64,000 nt of DNA from NCBI RefSeq assembly GCF_008831285.2, contig NC_045151.1:11832571-11896570 (forward strand), written 5' to 3'. The DNA comes from Nymphaea colorata. Its lineage: Eukaryota; Streptophyta; Magnoliopsida; Nymphaeales; Nymphaeaceae. This document shows, one piece after another, positions 35,715-49,079 of this stretch (positions are counted from its first letter, which is position 1; the number at the start of each line of letters is the position of its first letter). Both the position numbers and the translations under genes were made by a program. The notes beneath the pieces were generated by a model. The model was not told the DNA's origin, did no database searches, and was given only the letters and a program-made list of their open reading frames with translations.

Positions 35715-37506
35715 CTTTTTTAACATATAATTACAATGCAAGTTATATATATATATATATATATGTATATGTGTGCTGGGAAGTTCTCTACCATGAAACC
35801 ATCCGATAAAATTAATAAAAGGCTCTGAAATTTGATAGACGTGGTTTTTTAAATAGTTCACATAACATATCATTTGAATGAGGAAGGGGAAGACCAAAGG
35901 CATCAAAAGTCAAAACCTGATAGATTGAAATATTAAAATTTTATTTTTGAACAACATAATAGAAAGTGTGTGGAGAGAGAGAGAGCTGAAATTAGGGCTA
36001 AACAAATGAACAAACAAAACGAGTGAAAGCTGAGATTAGGGCTAAACATTGATTAATCAACTTGAGTAATGAATCCCTAAAAAAACTAACGTGACCGTTA
36101 AATAGGCCCCTAAACTACTAAAGTCCATTGGATCCACATGAACAACCACATAAAAATACAATAATTAAATGACATTGGATATTTATAAGAAGTGGATCCA
36201 ACTATCTTGTATCAATCTCTTAAGGTTGTTGAAGCTCTCGGCAACTGACGGTTGGCAAACAACTGCTATATTTGTAGATGAGATGCAATATAGCCAACCA
36301 GCTCATTTACCAGCATCCGATTCATTGTGTTCAATGAACAGTTGAGAAAAGAAAAAACAAGTAGAAAAATGAGCAAAAAGATCACAAAAACGGCCGTCAT
36401 ATTTTTCTCATTGTTTTTCTTTTAACATTCCATCCCAGTAGAGCAGATAGCTCGCATGAATGAGCTGGACCAGATTCACTCTTCAATTATATATACATAT
36501 AAAAGCCTAACCCAAGCTCCTTTTCAACGCGTTTGATTTCATGAGGAGCGTGTGGGAAGGAGACCGCAAGCCAAAGGTTTGGTGTCTCTAATCATACGTA
36601 GCTGAATATAAAAAGTACATTTCTCATGTGTCTTGTGTTGACTGCAATTCTGCGTTCCACTCCAAGGTCTTCAAGTAGCTGTCCACGTTCTCATTGTTAA
36701 GTACATGTACGATATCAGCATTACTAAATTTTATTGTTCTTAGAAGATTTCGTGAAGCCCTACCTCGACGGTGGCAAGCTGGAAGCATGGTCATTGCATC
36801 CAAAATATGAATTTGCTCCCGCATCTTAATGATTGCATGTGGATAAAAGGCTGCATTTTGTGGGTTTATTATTAAAAAAATACGCAAGACGCGTATGGCC
36901 ATGTGATGGAGCCGTTAAAACAGAATATGCGGCGGCGACTTAGGTTGGGAGATTTCCCCCGTAGTTTGCATTGCATGTTTGAAATCGTTAAGTCTATAAC
37001 TCAACGTGCTCTCTGTAAAACATGAAGTAAAAGTCAATCTATCACTTCATATAGATCTATATTATATATTTGGTTGGTTTCTTAAAAAAATACGTATATT
37101 GGTAGCATGAGTACATCATATATGTCGAAAATAAGCTGTCATGTCCAAAATGAATTACTCATCATGGTAGGAGACAATGAGTACATTTAGTTGTTCAGAT
37201 TAAGCCAAAAACCTTGTCAAAATAAATGCCGCTCTTTAAGTGTTTAAAATTTGTCTCAGAAGTAAGCCGTTTGAGATCTACCAATGGGAACTAATCCTGA
37301 TTACCTGCTGTGGATCAATACAGAAAATTCGGTTGGTCTCTCTTGTCATAAATGCTTATTATTGAACCTAGAGACAAAAATTCACATGTTAAATTACTAG
37401 TTCAGATTATAGGATTGTTGGAAGTCCATATGCTAAGGCGGTCGCATGTGTAAGAAGCCCGAGCATCTAGATAGCTATAAAAATAAATAAATAAATAAAT
37501 AAAAAT

Positions 37507-37560
<54 letters not shown>

Positions 37561-37589
37561 TTAGTTTGGCTTGATACAATTGTATGGAT
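35715..37589. other. Intergenic DNA with microsatellites, no gene recognised
   Basis: Contains TA repeats at 35744-35763 and 37518-37558, an aaat tetranucleotide run at about 37483-37505, and a local duplication of gattagggctaaac (near 35992 and 36034). A 92-codon minus-strand ORF at 36624-36902 begins MAIRVLRIFLI and ends with NADIVHVLNNENVDSYLKTL then EWNAELQSTQDT. Its composition is protein-like rather than low-complexity, but I do not recognise the family. Confidence 0.4.
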
Positions 37590-38260
37590 AAGCTACTATG
37601 AGTTTATTGCTAAAACGTATCTATGTTTTGTTTCAGAAATTTTTGATGAATTTTCTGCTAGGTTTTGAATCACCAAAAAATCTTCCCGTGAAAATCTACA
37701 GATAACAGATAGGCCCTCAACCTTTATCTTTAATCTTCCTGATGCGAACACCACCTTCTCTTTTTGGAAGGCAGATGTAGCCCATACAAACTTACTCAAA
37801 CAGAGCCTACTAGCGAAATACATCAGTTTCGCTTTCAAAGGCTGAGTTTTTGCTCAATTTTGATGAGGAGTACATTGCATCGACTGTTCAATGTTGCTGA
37901 TTGTGAAATGGCACTCTAAGACACTTCGTAGACAGCTGGCCCACCTTCCATCAAAACAAGAATCTTGTTTTATTGGCTTATTGATCCATGATATTAAAAC
38001 TCAGAATCACACCCTTGTCATTATTAATCATCAGACCCGATGCTTCTTCAAAAGCCTCTGCTAGCCTTTTGGAATTGTTCATGGTTCTGTAATTGAAGGT
38101 GATGATGCCTTCTCTATATACACCTGTAAGAGAAAGTTTTATGTCGTTATTGCTTATGGTTTTTGTAAATTTTTTCTCAAACATTTCCTCATCTGTAAGG
38201 AACAAATAAAGTGAGAGTGGATCACCTTGTGTTAGTCCTCAGATAGTATTATAGGGTTTG
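37590..38260 (-). pseudogene. LINE (non-LTR) reverse transcriptase remnant
   Basis: On the minus strand the sequence near 38240 reads (with a stop) as a relic of QGDPLSPYLF, followed by DEEMFEKKFTKTISNNDIK and TGVYREGIITF. Then RLAEAFEEASGLMINNDKG corresponds to the conserved FEEASGLKINxxKS region after the catalytic site. The YADD catalytic block expected between them is missing. Further along, PLKAKLMYFASRLCLSKFV matches the WKAKLLSFAGRLTLIKSV region typical of plant LINEs. Several frameshifts; not functional. Confidence 0.75.
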
Positions 38261-39039
38261 AAGGGCCTACCTCTAGTAAACCAACCCAAGATACATATTA
38301 TACAGAAAATAAATAAATAAAAGTGGGAGAGAGACACACATGCACAAGTTTGATAGTGATACCTAACTTCGTTTTAATACCCAAAAGTGGGCATCAAATG
38401 AAACAGAATTTACTAAATTTTCATATATTTATAATGTTTTGTTTGTCACAAAGTCTTAAACACGACATTGTTTTCAAGTCATTGCTATGTATGGTACAAT
38501 AGTTTGCATATATTGGGATGAAAACACTCCATAACCACGTTACTTTCAAATGAGGCAAGTCATGCCACACAACTTTTTGGATCTCGCTGGATCATAACTG
38601 TCCTACCAACATTGTCCCAATAGGAAAGGGAAAGCTCACAATCGATCCACAAATTAAGGATAAAATTATTCGGTTGCACAAAAAATTTAGAGAATAAGAG
38701 AGCCCTCCCTGCACTTATTTGAGTTAATGAAATTCTCGAGGGTACGCCAGCCATGGATGTAGGGTCTATTCTTTTAAACTGAACCTCATATCTTTTGTGT
38801 GATATGCCTAAGAGTGAGTGAAGCTTGATTATTCTTCAATCTTCAGTGCATTTCTATAGCTTGTTGATTGTTCTTAAAAATTTTCCTACTACATGGTTTC
38901 TTGGTCTTGGTGTTGATCATCCTTGTTCATGAGATTGTTTGTTTTATAGTGTGCTGTGTTTCAAGACACTTTTCTTATTCTCTAAATTGTTCTCTCATGA
39001 CAAATAGATGATCTTAAACATTATCAATTATTCAATTGC
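38261..39039. other. Intergenic DNA, no gene recognised
   Basis: The minus ORF at 38560-38754 has no motif. This could be decayed flanking retroelement sequence. Nothing else seen. Confidence 0.35.
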
Positions 39040-40090
39040 TCTTCTTCTAAACTTAACACCAGGTCTTAATTCACCGTCAAGTTTTCAACACTTTCTATCA
39101 ACCAAACTATTCAGTGATGATTATTTAATCTGGGAGTCATAATGTCTCTTGATTTTGCATTCATATGGCCAGCGGCGAGCTTGGATTTTGCCCGTGGAAG
39201 AGCAAGCTGCGATACAGCACGCTGAATATATGATTTTTTTTATAGAGGTCAACTTTCAATTGCAAGAGTTAAAAAGAGGGGGCTTAAGTATGAACGATCA
39301 TTTTAAGCATGATAAACGTATTTCTCATCAACTTGCTAAAGCTAGTTAATCTGTTGATAATGATGATGTTATCCTCCATATCCTCCATGTACTACCAAAA
39401 GAATATCATGTCTTTAAAATGACAAACAGTTACTAGAGTCACGTCTGTCTATTTGAACAAACTATATAGTTTACTATTGATTCAAGAATCACACACTAAT
39501 CATGTCAATGAAAAAGGTGATAACACTCTTCCTCTTGCAGCCAACATTGCTCAAACCATCAAATAAAAAGGAAAAATTTCTGATAACAAGGTGAAGGAAA
39601 AAAGTGGTGGAATACTAAAAACACAAGAACTCTAATAAAGAGAATAACCAAGTTGTGCACAAGATTTGTGACAGGCTTTTGGACATCTGGCTAAGCAGTG
39701 GCATCCTATTGCTAGTTTTTTTCAATATTCATAAGCTACTCTACAAGTTTTTTCTATTGATTCCTCTGACCATGATCCATTTGAAGATGTTTGTCACCTA
39801 GATTCAGGTGCATTTCATCACATCACCAACTATTTGAGCAATTTATCAATTCAAGGATAGTGGGTAGACAGGTAGTGGTGTAACTGTTTGTATTTTTCAT
39901 ATGGGCTCATCCACTCTCCATCATGACTAATTTTTATTTAAGTTAAATGATTCACTACATGTGCTTAAGATACTCTCTATGCACCAGTTTGTCAAGGGAA
40001 ACTTCTTATTCAAGGGTGGACTAAAGATAATCTTTACAAGTTGCAAATGATGCACATAGATGATTTCAATGAAGTTAAAACATGGGAAAG
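39040..40090 (+). pseudogene. Ty1-copia gag-protease remnant
   Basis: Plus strand with several frameshifts. The N-terminal gag part reads HFLSTKLFSDDYLIWES near 39088-39138, compare KLxxxNYLLWxxQ of copia gag. The middle gag (UBN2-type) part reads LQELKRGGLSMNDHFKHDKR, then ISHQLAKAS, and DDVILHILHVLPKEYHVFK at about 39257-39420. The protease start HLDSGAFHHITNYLSNLS lies near 39797-39850 (consensus LDSGAxHHMTxxLSxL). Near 40005 a WTKDNLYKLQM phrase resembles the pre-integrase LxxGxxKDGLYxL motif. The rest of pol is absent. Confidence 0.8.
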
Positions 40091-41870
40091 GGTATCAATC
40101 AATAGTTAAAAAGGAATAGTTTTGTTACCACTAAAAAAGCAATCACATTAAGGGGAAGATATTGAAGAGAGAGAGAGAGATTATTCAACATTGCAAAAAC
40201 CAATAAGAGATTAGATCACTTAAACAATCTCATACATGCCAATGACCCAATGTGTTTATCCTCACGTAATACCAAATATGCAATAGCATCCAAATTAATC
40301 CCATAAATAAAGCACAAACTATTACACCCTTGGGCTACCCCTTAGAAATACTACCTAGATATCAAACATGAAAATAACCTGAGCCTTCAAATATTCAAAC
40401 TTGCACCTTTGCAGTCAATATTACTCTTGACCAACCAGACTGCCCTCCAAGTGATGAGCAGCGTGCACTTCCATAACCTACATACATGTGCTTTTGAAAA
40501 TCCTTTGCATGACCAAACATTGCCATAAAAATCAGATTACATCCGCTACCACCTGACTGCATATGACACCTAATATTTCAACTTTTATCATTGAAAAAAA
40601 TAATATGAGGTTTCTGCACTCCAAAAGACCTCCTAGCAAGGATGGATAGGGAGTTTGCAATTTCATCATTTCCCTGGTCTTTACCGAGCATGACGTAGCA
40701 CTTGGCATGCACTCCATATACTCATCTTCCAGCTGCTTTGGTTTTGGGCTAGGAAGGGTTATGTTCAACAGCCAAAGGAATTCTTTGGTAAGGCAATGTA
40801 GAGAATAGCTGGATTGCTAAACATTTTGGGATTTCCCCAAAGGCCTCTCAAAGCAAACATGTTGAAGAGTCGGGAAAGGAATTATTGGGAACTGAAAACA
40901 ATTAGCATGTACAAGATAACCCTCACAAGACTTGAAGAGACACATACCCAAAAGCCAAGTAGGTGGTAAAGAATAAAGTGCACATTAAGCAGAAAAGATA
41001 ATTTCACAACATTTAAGACCACGCCTGGAGTATGTGACAGCTTTGAATAGCTAGCAAATTTATTACCCCTACCCACAGATGTGAGGACCATAGGTGGGCA
41101 TGAACCATTCGACCTCATTTTCTTGGCATTTGCAAACAACAAGAAGTGTTGTTTGGGATGAGAAGCCATAAATTGCCACATGGCATCATTAGTAGAACGA
41201 GCGTTTCTAGACAGTTCATTGTGTTGGCATATTAATGTAGGAAATTGAGAGGCAACATTGGTTGGATACTGCGAGAACAATGCCAGAAAAAGGATAGGCT
41301 GGGAATCTATTGGCAAATCAGGAACCTTCCCAATGTAAAACTCCAGTTTGCTGGACCCAAGAGCAGTGACATGAGACCTCTTCCGTTGATGCAGGGTACA
41401 CTTGCACATAACAAAACATCGTGGGTGCTTCTATCTACCACACCTGAAACAATATGATTATGACCCAAAATTTGTTGTAGGATATAGCGTAATACACTAT
41501 TCAACATTCTTGCCATAGACATTTTGAGTTGAAGAAAAGGCCAATCAAGGGCAGAAAATGAACAACTAGATTGGCTTGGTGGAGTTGATGGAAGAACAAT
41601 TGTGAAAGTTTAGCCAGAGACATCCACTCCTAATACTATGGATTAAGCATCTAATGTCCATTGCTGAAAACATATCACCCCTGATAGCATCATCGAGGTA
41701 TCATTTTGAAGCAATGAAGTACATCTCAAATCAGGATTTCCGTACACCCTAGGAGGTTTAGGTTCTATAAAACCTCCTTATTTAGTGCACACCCCTTTGA
41801 CATGGAGAATCCACTACACCAGAGAGGATGCTGGTGATATTTGCACACTGGCCAAGGTCATGTCATCTAG

Positions 41871-41927
<57 letters not shown>

Positions 41928-43553
41928 TTATGTCCTCTACAACTATCACAAAAGCCTCTTTGTTGATTCAATAAGCAACTTTGGAAAAGGATGGAGGGGT
42001 ATCCCAAAAATACAATATCTACTTCCTTGCATCAAAAGATAAAATAGCAAGCATTCCTTTTCTTTACTTGCAGATGCCTAGTCTAAAACTATAGAGCAAT
42101 AATGGCATTTGACACTACATATAGATCAAGTGGTGAAACACAATAACATCATCTTCTCTATGTTACAAAATGATGTAGATTATGTCCCTTCCATTCTATG
42201 GCAGACGGTCAGGTTGAAATTACCAAAGCAGCGAAATAGCTTAGAAACCCATAGTCTAAGCACCTTTTTAACGAGATACATTAACAGTTTCACTAATATG
42301 TCAACCAAAACAGAACAAACTATTTAGTATCGAGCACTAATTCTTGAAGTGACATCTCATGAAAGAGATTGCAGGAAAATACTTGATTGAGAGCGTCAAT
42401 AGGACATTGGAGATTGCTTATACAACAAATGAATACACTTAAGATGATAAACATCAAATTATGTCTAATAATTTACAAAGATAAATGCCCATTATTTGTG
42501 AATAAGAACATAAGGATAAATATCAAAGTGTGTCCTTCATACAATGTGACAATGTCCATATCAGAATTTAGTGACGAGCTCCCTTGCTTGAAATACAGAT
42601 ATCCAACTTCCCAAGTATATATGTTATGATATATCCAAAAACAATCTTCAATACCACTTAGGTCCAATCAGTTTAAATGCATGTGCAATTATCCAATCAA
42701 ACCATTGGTTTTAATGGTGAAAATTGAAAAGAAAATGCTCAACATTTTATATATGTTGTTGATTGAACCATTAATGTAGAGCTATGTCCAAGTGTTTCTT
42801 GAGTGAAACATATAAAGCAATAAAAGGCAAATGTTTCAATCTTATGCTGACAAGTGCAAATTAGTTAGGAAAGGATTTTGAAACCTACATGTATAACTAA
42901 AAACAATATCTGGAACTATAATTTATATGTGTAAAGATTCACTATCCCTAAACGTAAACCCCACAAAGTCAATGACAATCATTAGCATACATCAACATAA
43001 TTAATGAGATACAATTTGATGTTCTTCTTTTTTTTTTCAGTTGATGCTTCAAAATCAAAAGCATCATGAGGTTTTTCCTACACAAAGCACCCTTTTGCTC
43101 ACATAAAAAGTACCAAGTTGAGACTACATTGCCCATTTCAAATAGTAGGTTCAAGCATACTGCCTCATTTGGTTTTGCCATTACTTTCAAGAAGTCCTTC
43201 ATTGTTCTCAAAACTACAAAATGATTTCATGATCAATTAAGCTAATTGATGGAATCATTTAAATTTTGTCTTTAAAGAAAAAGAGAAAAGAAAGATCTTG
43301 AGTTCAACCAAGCAAAACTTGCATGTCCAGTGCAACTAATGTCATTTGACAACTCATTGTTATTGAAGCCAGTTCATCATTGGAACGTAGTATCTCTCTT
43401 CAACCATAGGAAGGACCCAAAGAAAACCAAGCAATTGAAGCATTGGATCCAATTTAGGTTGATGAATCAAATGAATAGCTTCACATATCTACATGAGTTA
43501 AGAGACCCACTACTTAGATGATAGACTTCTATTGTTCCCTAATCTCTTCCCAC
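40091..43553. other. Unassigned AT-rich DNA, no gene recognised
   Basis: The minus ORF at 40882-41409 (175 codons, starting MCKCTLHQRKRSHVTALGSS) is the longest in the window outside GC-rich patches, and a cysteine-bearing stretch just upstream loosely resembles a retroelement zinc knuckle; I could not confirm a family. Other ORFs (40532-40768, 42109-42327, 42387-42629, 42969-43211) show no motif. A GA microsatellite is listed separately. Confidence 0.35.
41868..41925. repeat. GA microsatellite
   Basis: Nearly uninterrupted alternating AG over about 55 bp. Confidence 0.95.
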
Positions 43554-43561
43554 ACGACCGG

Positions 43562-44901
43562 CTAAGTCACATGGGTACGGGTGCCATACGGGTGCAGATA
43601 CGGGGATACGGGTACAGACACATCAATTTTCATAATTCTCGGATACACGGATATGGCAAATATAATATTCTCAAAAATTATAATTTTGAAAAAAAAACAT
43701 TAAATTAATAGTTCACTCTTAAAGTCACAAACAAAACATTGTTTATCACAAAACATTGTTTATGAATATCATCATTCTACTCATTGTCAATGGCCAAATC
43801 GTCCTCAGACTCATCTTCTTCTTCCACAATTTCACATGTTGATGGAATAATGGTGGTCGGTCTTCCTGTGCAATAGATGCAGCTGATCTAGATCCACAAC
43901 TTGAACTTGTAGGTTGAGAGACTCCTTTTCCTTTGTCCACCATACTACATTAAAACATATAATTGAAGGAATAAAACACAACAGTTCAACATCTCAAAAA
44001 TCAAGATTATAAGTGCATAAGCAAAAAAATGAAGCAGCAGCCAGCAAGTTTTTAGTGTTTGGACACACTTCAAGATCTAGAGATAAGAATGACAACGCCT
44101 TATTTATATCTTTCTTTGTTGCCGTTTTTTGAAACTAAACAACAGTCTCGCTGCCCACCTACTTAGTCGTGAGTCCGCAACTCTCACACTCATTAGAAGC
44201 AGAGTGTTCTTGGTTGGAAGTTTGGAACTCACTTTCCACATTGAAATTCATTTTATCAAAAATTTAGTGTGTGCTTTGTATACCTAACGTACAAAAACCA
44301 ATCATTCATGATCATCAAACATTTTATCAAACATTTAGTTTCCCGTTGGTTCCTGCAAGGTCGACAGGGGGCAAAGGGGGAGAAGGGAGGGTTGTTCACT
44401 CATCTGGGGCTCCGATGAAGTCGAAAGAGGCTTTCAGGAAAAACCCCCAAATGAAGAACACGAACCCTATGCTTCCCCCAAAGATAATCTCCTCAAATCG
44501 ACAAATCCAAAAACAGAAAAAACCCCCAAATGAAAATCACAAACCCTAACTTCTAATATCAAAAAAAAAAAAAAACCCACTTACCTGTCTGTCTCCGACT
44601 GCCGTCGGACATGACCAGACATCGCCTTGGGTTGCCGGAAGTCTTCACCGTTGCCCACCATCGCTGCCGCTGCTTAACGGAAGACCTCGTCGGGTGGGTG
44701 ATCATCAGGTGAAAGTGAAGAAAGGGAGACAACAAACGCTCGACCTAACATGTTATGCAAACAAATCCGGTTTTTTGGGTTTGGATCGGCTCTGACCCAG
44801 ACCCAATCCAAAATGTATCGGCAAGGTATCTGTGTCCAAATTGCCGTATCGGTGTATCCACACGGATACATGCGCTAATCCCACGTGTCCGCGTGACTTA
44901 G
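43562..44901 (-). mobile_element. hAT-type element, second family member (1340 bp)
   Basis: Starts ctaagtcacatgggtacggg; the right end reverse-complemented starts ctaagtcacgcggacacg. Perfect 8-bp target duplication acgaccgg at 43554-43561 and 44902-44909. The CTAxGTCAC termini, the subterminal tacggg/tatcgg repeats, the size and a GC-rich right end followed by gggtttggatcgg all parallel the P450-carrying element at 10003-11303. On the minus strand the left end holds the 3' tail of a probable transposase gene and the right end looks like its 5' untranslated part. The middle of the gene is missing, so it is a deletion derivative. Confidence 0.88.
43777..43943 (-). pseudogene. Probable hAT transposase C-terminal tail
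   Basis: Minus-strand reading from 43943 gives a Ser-rich linker (KGVSQPTSSS...SRSAASIAQ). After one frameshift it reads RPTTIIPSTCEIVEEEDESE then DDLAIDNE and a stop at 43777-43779. A Ser-rich linker followed by an acidic tail ending in a D/E-rich segment is usual for BED-type plant hAT transposases; the diagnostic dimerisation domain is absent, so identification rests on position inside the element and this tail. Confidence 0.55.
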
Positions 44902-44909
44902 ACGACCGG

Positions 44910-47900
44910 TGTTGACCTAGCATTTGGTAAAGTGAAAGGTACAAGGTACCCTCTATCAAATTTATCAAATTTTCTTTCATGCTCTCCTTTCTCTCCCAAA
45001 CATTTAACCTTTCTAGTGTCTTGTTCGCACCCCACCCCTTTCTCAAAGGGGGTCGAAATGCTAATCAGCAAAATTCTTTTAAATATAGGTTTTAAAGAAA
45101 AATTTTCAAGAGAAAGGGATTCACCCATCGGTATGAGGTCCAACCGTTCCTGCCGCCTTTAACAGGGGTAATTGGACCGAAGACTAAAGATCATTTGGAT
45201 CATGTACGAGTTATTGATGCAAATCCTATGTGCTTGTGCATTGAGATTTTGGATTCAAGAACCAAAATTCATTTTGAATAAGTGATTTGAACTTGTTTTG
45301 AAAATGAATTTGAAGAATGGAGAATTTTCAAGTTAATTTAAAAACCTTTGTTTTGGTGTCATTTGATTTGAAATTTGCAAGGATTTTGAAGATTTGAGAT
45401 TGAGTTATTTGTTGTGAACTCAATATGATTCATGAGTTGAAATGATGATCAACTTTTCGGAAAATAGCTAAGTTTCCTTAGCAAACAAAATGGATTTTGA
45501 GTTCTTCTTTTGATAGAACATAAGTTCCAAATTATTAAAAAACATATTGTTTTCTAAACATATTTTGGCCAAGATTGTTAATGCATTGCTTGTGTTTTCT
45601 TTTTAAATTAAGTGAAGTTTACAAATTCTTTTTGCAATATGACTTGGTCACATTTTGCAACTCAAATTTGAATCACTTAATTTCTTGAGAACGTGTGTGT
45701 GGTGCTATTGATTTTAAGTAAAAGTGAATGCATGAAAGGAGAAGAGAAACTATATGAAACATTCATTTTTCTCTCTCTCATAATCTCTCAAGATTCATTC
45801 ATTGCAATCACACGTCATACAATCTATGCATGAAGATTGATTTTTATTAAAATGAAGGACTTTCTCTAAATGTGCTTATTATATTATTAAGCACATGAAT
45901 TAGAGATGTAGTCCATAATCTTGAGTCATGGATGAGAAACTTAGAACAATTAAGAACTAGGCAAATGAGGATGAAATCAAACTTTAAAATATAGAGGAAA
46001 TGTGGATATCATCATTTTTCCTCAAAATGGTCACAAAATTAGATTTTATTTTGATTTAAATGGATAAAAATTAAAATATTGATTCTAAGAGTGTTCGACT
46101 CTTTGGACAATGATGAAATTTAGTTTTACTCCATATGAACTAAGCATCAAGTTGACAAAAATCATGTGCCACATGTTCTCATTCATATCATGGGGTTCTA
46201 AGAACCTTTCCTTCTCTCCAAAATCAAACAAAGTTTTATATTCTTGTCCTAGAAGATCCATTCATTTCTTGGACTATGAAAACACTTTTGATCTTGTTCT
46301 TTAAGGGATACAAAGATTATGGTTTTTGAAATGTGATCTTACATTGTTTTTTAGACTCAATCAATCACATGTAAGTCTGAAAATTGGTGAAGGAAATCAA
46401 AAATTTCTAAAAGGCTTTTAGACAGCCGATTATGTATGAGTAGAACCTTTTTATTGTCATTCAAAATATTGTCACTTTATGGCTAAAAATTAGCATCACA
46501 AATATATAAAATTTGACATTCTTAAGCTAATTCCCATAAAGCATGGTCTAATTCCAGCAACTTGCATACATTTTACGTATGGATTGCTGAAATTAAGTAA
46601 ATTTTAAAATGAAATGAAAATGATTTCATAGCTTTGCACCATGGAAATCAACAAAATGATCACCCTTCTTAAAAACCAGTTTGGAAACGTGTTCCAACCT
46701 GATTTTAAAAGAGGAAAATGATTTTTAAGAAGAGATTGCATGTGTGTATATATATAACAATATATATGCATACTTATCCTACTATTCAAAATGGAATTTA
46801 ATCAAGGGACCGCATGACTCATGAATCATGATGATTCATGGCTGGGTTCTTTTACGTAGGAAGATTAAAAACTTGTTTCTAATCTCCTCTACCACCCTTA
46901 ATCAATTAAATTGAAAGACATGAATCTGAACGACTTCAAATGAGAAGGAAAACAAAACAATGCTCAAGCTAATTCATCCATAATGTTGCCATGCAAGGGT
47001 GGATCACATTTATAAGAATGTATCATTCCCTAATAGGCATTTTCATCACATATGTTGCTGCAAAATCACTCTCACACCATGGGATTCTCTCATGGTGAGG
47101 AGTTCAAAATGGTTTTAAGCTTGTTGTTTTGAAAGGGGCATGGCCTTGGGGCCCTTTTCAAAATTTGATACATGGGTTAGTTTTCTAGAAAAACAGACAC
47201 ATGCATGCAATATGCATTAACATGTACATTTGATCGTATGTTCTCCCTAGCTGGACATCATTTTCATCTATAAAATAAATGAAAATAAACCCTCACATGA
47301 ATTGCTGAAATTAAAATGAACTAACAAGAAGTCAAAATAGATGAGAAATTGGTTAAAATAACCTACCTTGCGGTCGGTCTTGATACTTGATCTTCGCCTT
47401 CACTTGTTTTCTAAATCGAGCAATCCTAAGCAAGAATCCAAATTTAGATTCGAGCTTAGCAAAGCTAAAAAAAGAATAGCTTGCTGAAATTTGGAGTGGA
47501 AAAGAAAAGAGCTTCTCTCCACGAAAATCCTAAGTAAAGGTTCACTCAAGCACCCTTACTTAGCAATCTCGATAGAGGGAATGAAGAAGAAAATGTGAGA
47601 GAAGGAAAAATAAGGCTTGGACAAATCTTCTTTCCCCTTCTTGGCTTCTCCTTCCTAGCTCCTTGGCTGACACAACTTGGTGAAGTGTTTGAAATTTTCA
47701 TCCTCCCCCTTGGTGGCCAAGGGGAGGCTTATATAGATGAGGAGGTGGGTTCAACCACCTCCTTAACTGACCTTGGTAACTTGCTTCGTACCTTGGGGAC
47801 TTGTAAAATATATTAAATAGGGTTTAAAGGCTCTAATTGACCATTCTTAACCTATTTACACGAGCTAGGTGGGCTGCACTAGGTTTGGTCAACATTGGTT

Positions 47901-49079
47901 CAGACCTAGCTGACCAACTTCGACCAAAATTTTGGATAAAAATGCCCTTGCACAAAGTTTTTTCTTATTTTGTGCTATTTATTTTTTTCTTTGTTTGAAA
48001 TCAAGTTTGTTAGGTTAAAACCTAGTTACTAAGCTTCAAATGTCATTGAATTATGATAATTCAATTTAAATTTGAATAAAATTTGAAAATTCTATCAAAT
48101 TTGGTTCGAAAAGGGTATTTTCGTCCATAACTTGATTAAAGATGGATTTCAACTTAATCAAACTTTGGTTTGAAATATTGAATTTCAATTTGGTATTTGA
48201 TTTATGTATTTGATAAATTCAAATTTATATGTACCTTTCATAAACCAATTTAGGCTCTGTAATCTCAATTTCATTATACAAAGACAAAATTGTCTAGATT
48301 GGCCAGTTTCGACCAATTGACCAAAGTCAAAGCTTATTTGCGAGTAGTTTGACTTTGTTTGAGGTAATTTGATAAATTTGAGCTAAGAAAGCTCTTAATT
48401 GAGCTGAATTATATTTTGACAGAGTCTAGTCAAAGTGGGTTCGATTCGATCAAAGTCTATTTTCGTCCACTGATTGGGTCGTGGGATGGACTTACCCTTT
48501 TGACTGTGCTGAGCCCAAGTTGACTAAACCTAGCTGGAATTGGAACCACATTTGGGTGAACCTGGGTCAAATCTACTTAGATTAAGTAGGTTAGGTGAGT
48601 TTGACCAGCCTAGTTATTGTTTTTTGGAAATTGACTCATTTTTAAAGATGACTAGTTAAAGAAGAGATAGAGATATAAATGTCTCTCTTTTCCTAGGTTT
48701 CTCATTCATTTCTCCTTGAAAATGACTTTTCTTCATTTAATTGAGAATTTTTTTTTTAAATTGAGGGGGGGGGCATGACCCCTGGGGGGCTCTTGACCAC
48801 ACGGGCTAGGTGGGGCCCACATGTGGGACCCACATAGCATTCTAGACTGAATTAGATCCAATTCTTGGATTTAAGTCATGAATTTTGCAATTGGATTTGG
48901 ATGTCAAATGACATTTGCAATTGGATTTGTATTATTACATTGGGATTTGTGTTGCAGGTTAAATTGAATATAAATTGTTCTTTAGATTCGAAATTAGCTT
49001 TGAAATTGTAATTTTTCACAATTCTTTTGTAAAATTTTGATATCGCTTCAGTTCTGATGTGGAAAAATTTAAGGTGTTA
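44910..49079. other. Unassigned AT-rich DNA, retroelement-like, no gene
   Basis: A 4-kb stretch without convincing ORFs. The texture (long t/a words, a cctaccttgcggtcggtcttg phrase near 47365, pyrimidine/purine blocks and a G-run near 48765-48790) resembles decayed LTR and leader sequence of large LTR retrotransposons, but I could not find paired LTR ends. The ORF at 47595-47816 has no motif. Confidence 0.35.
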
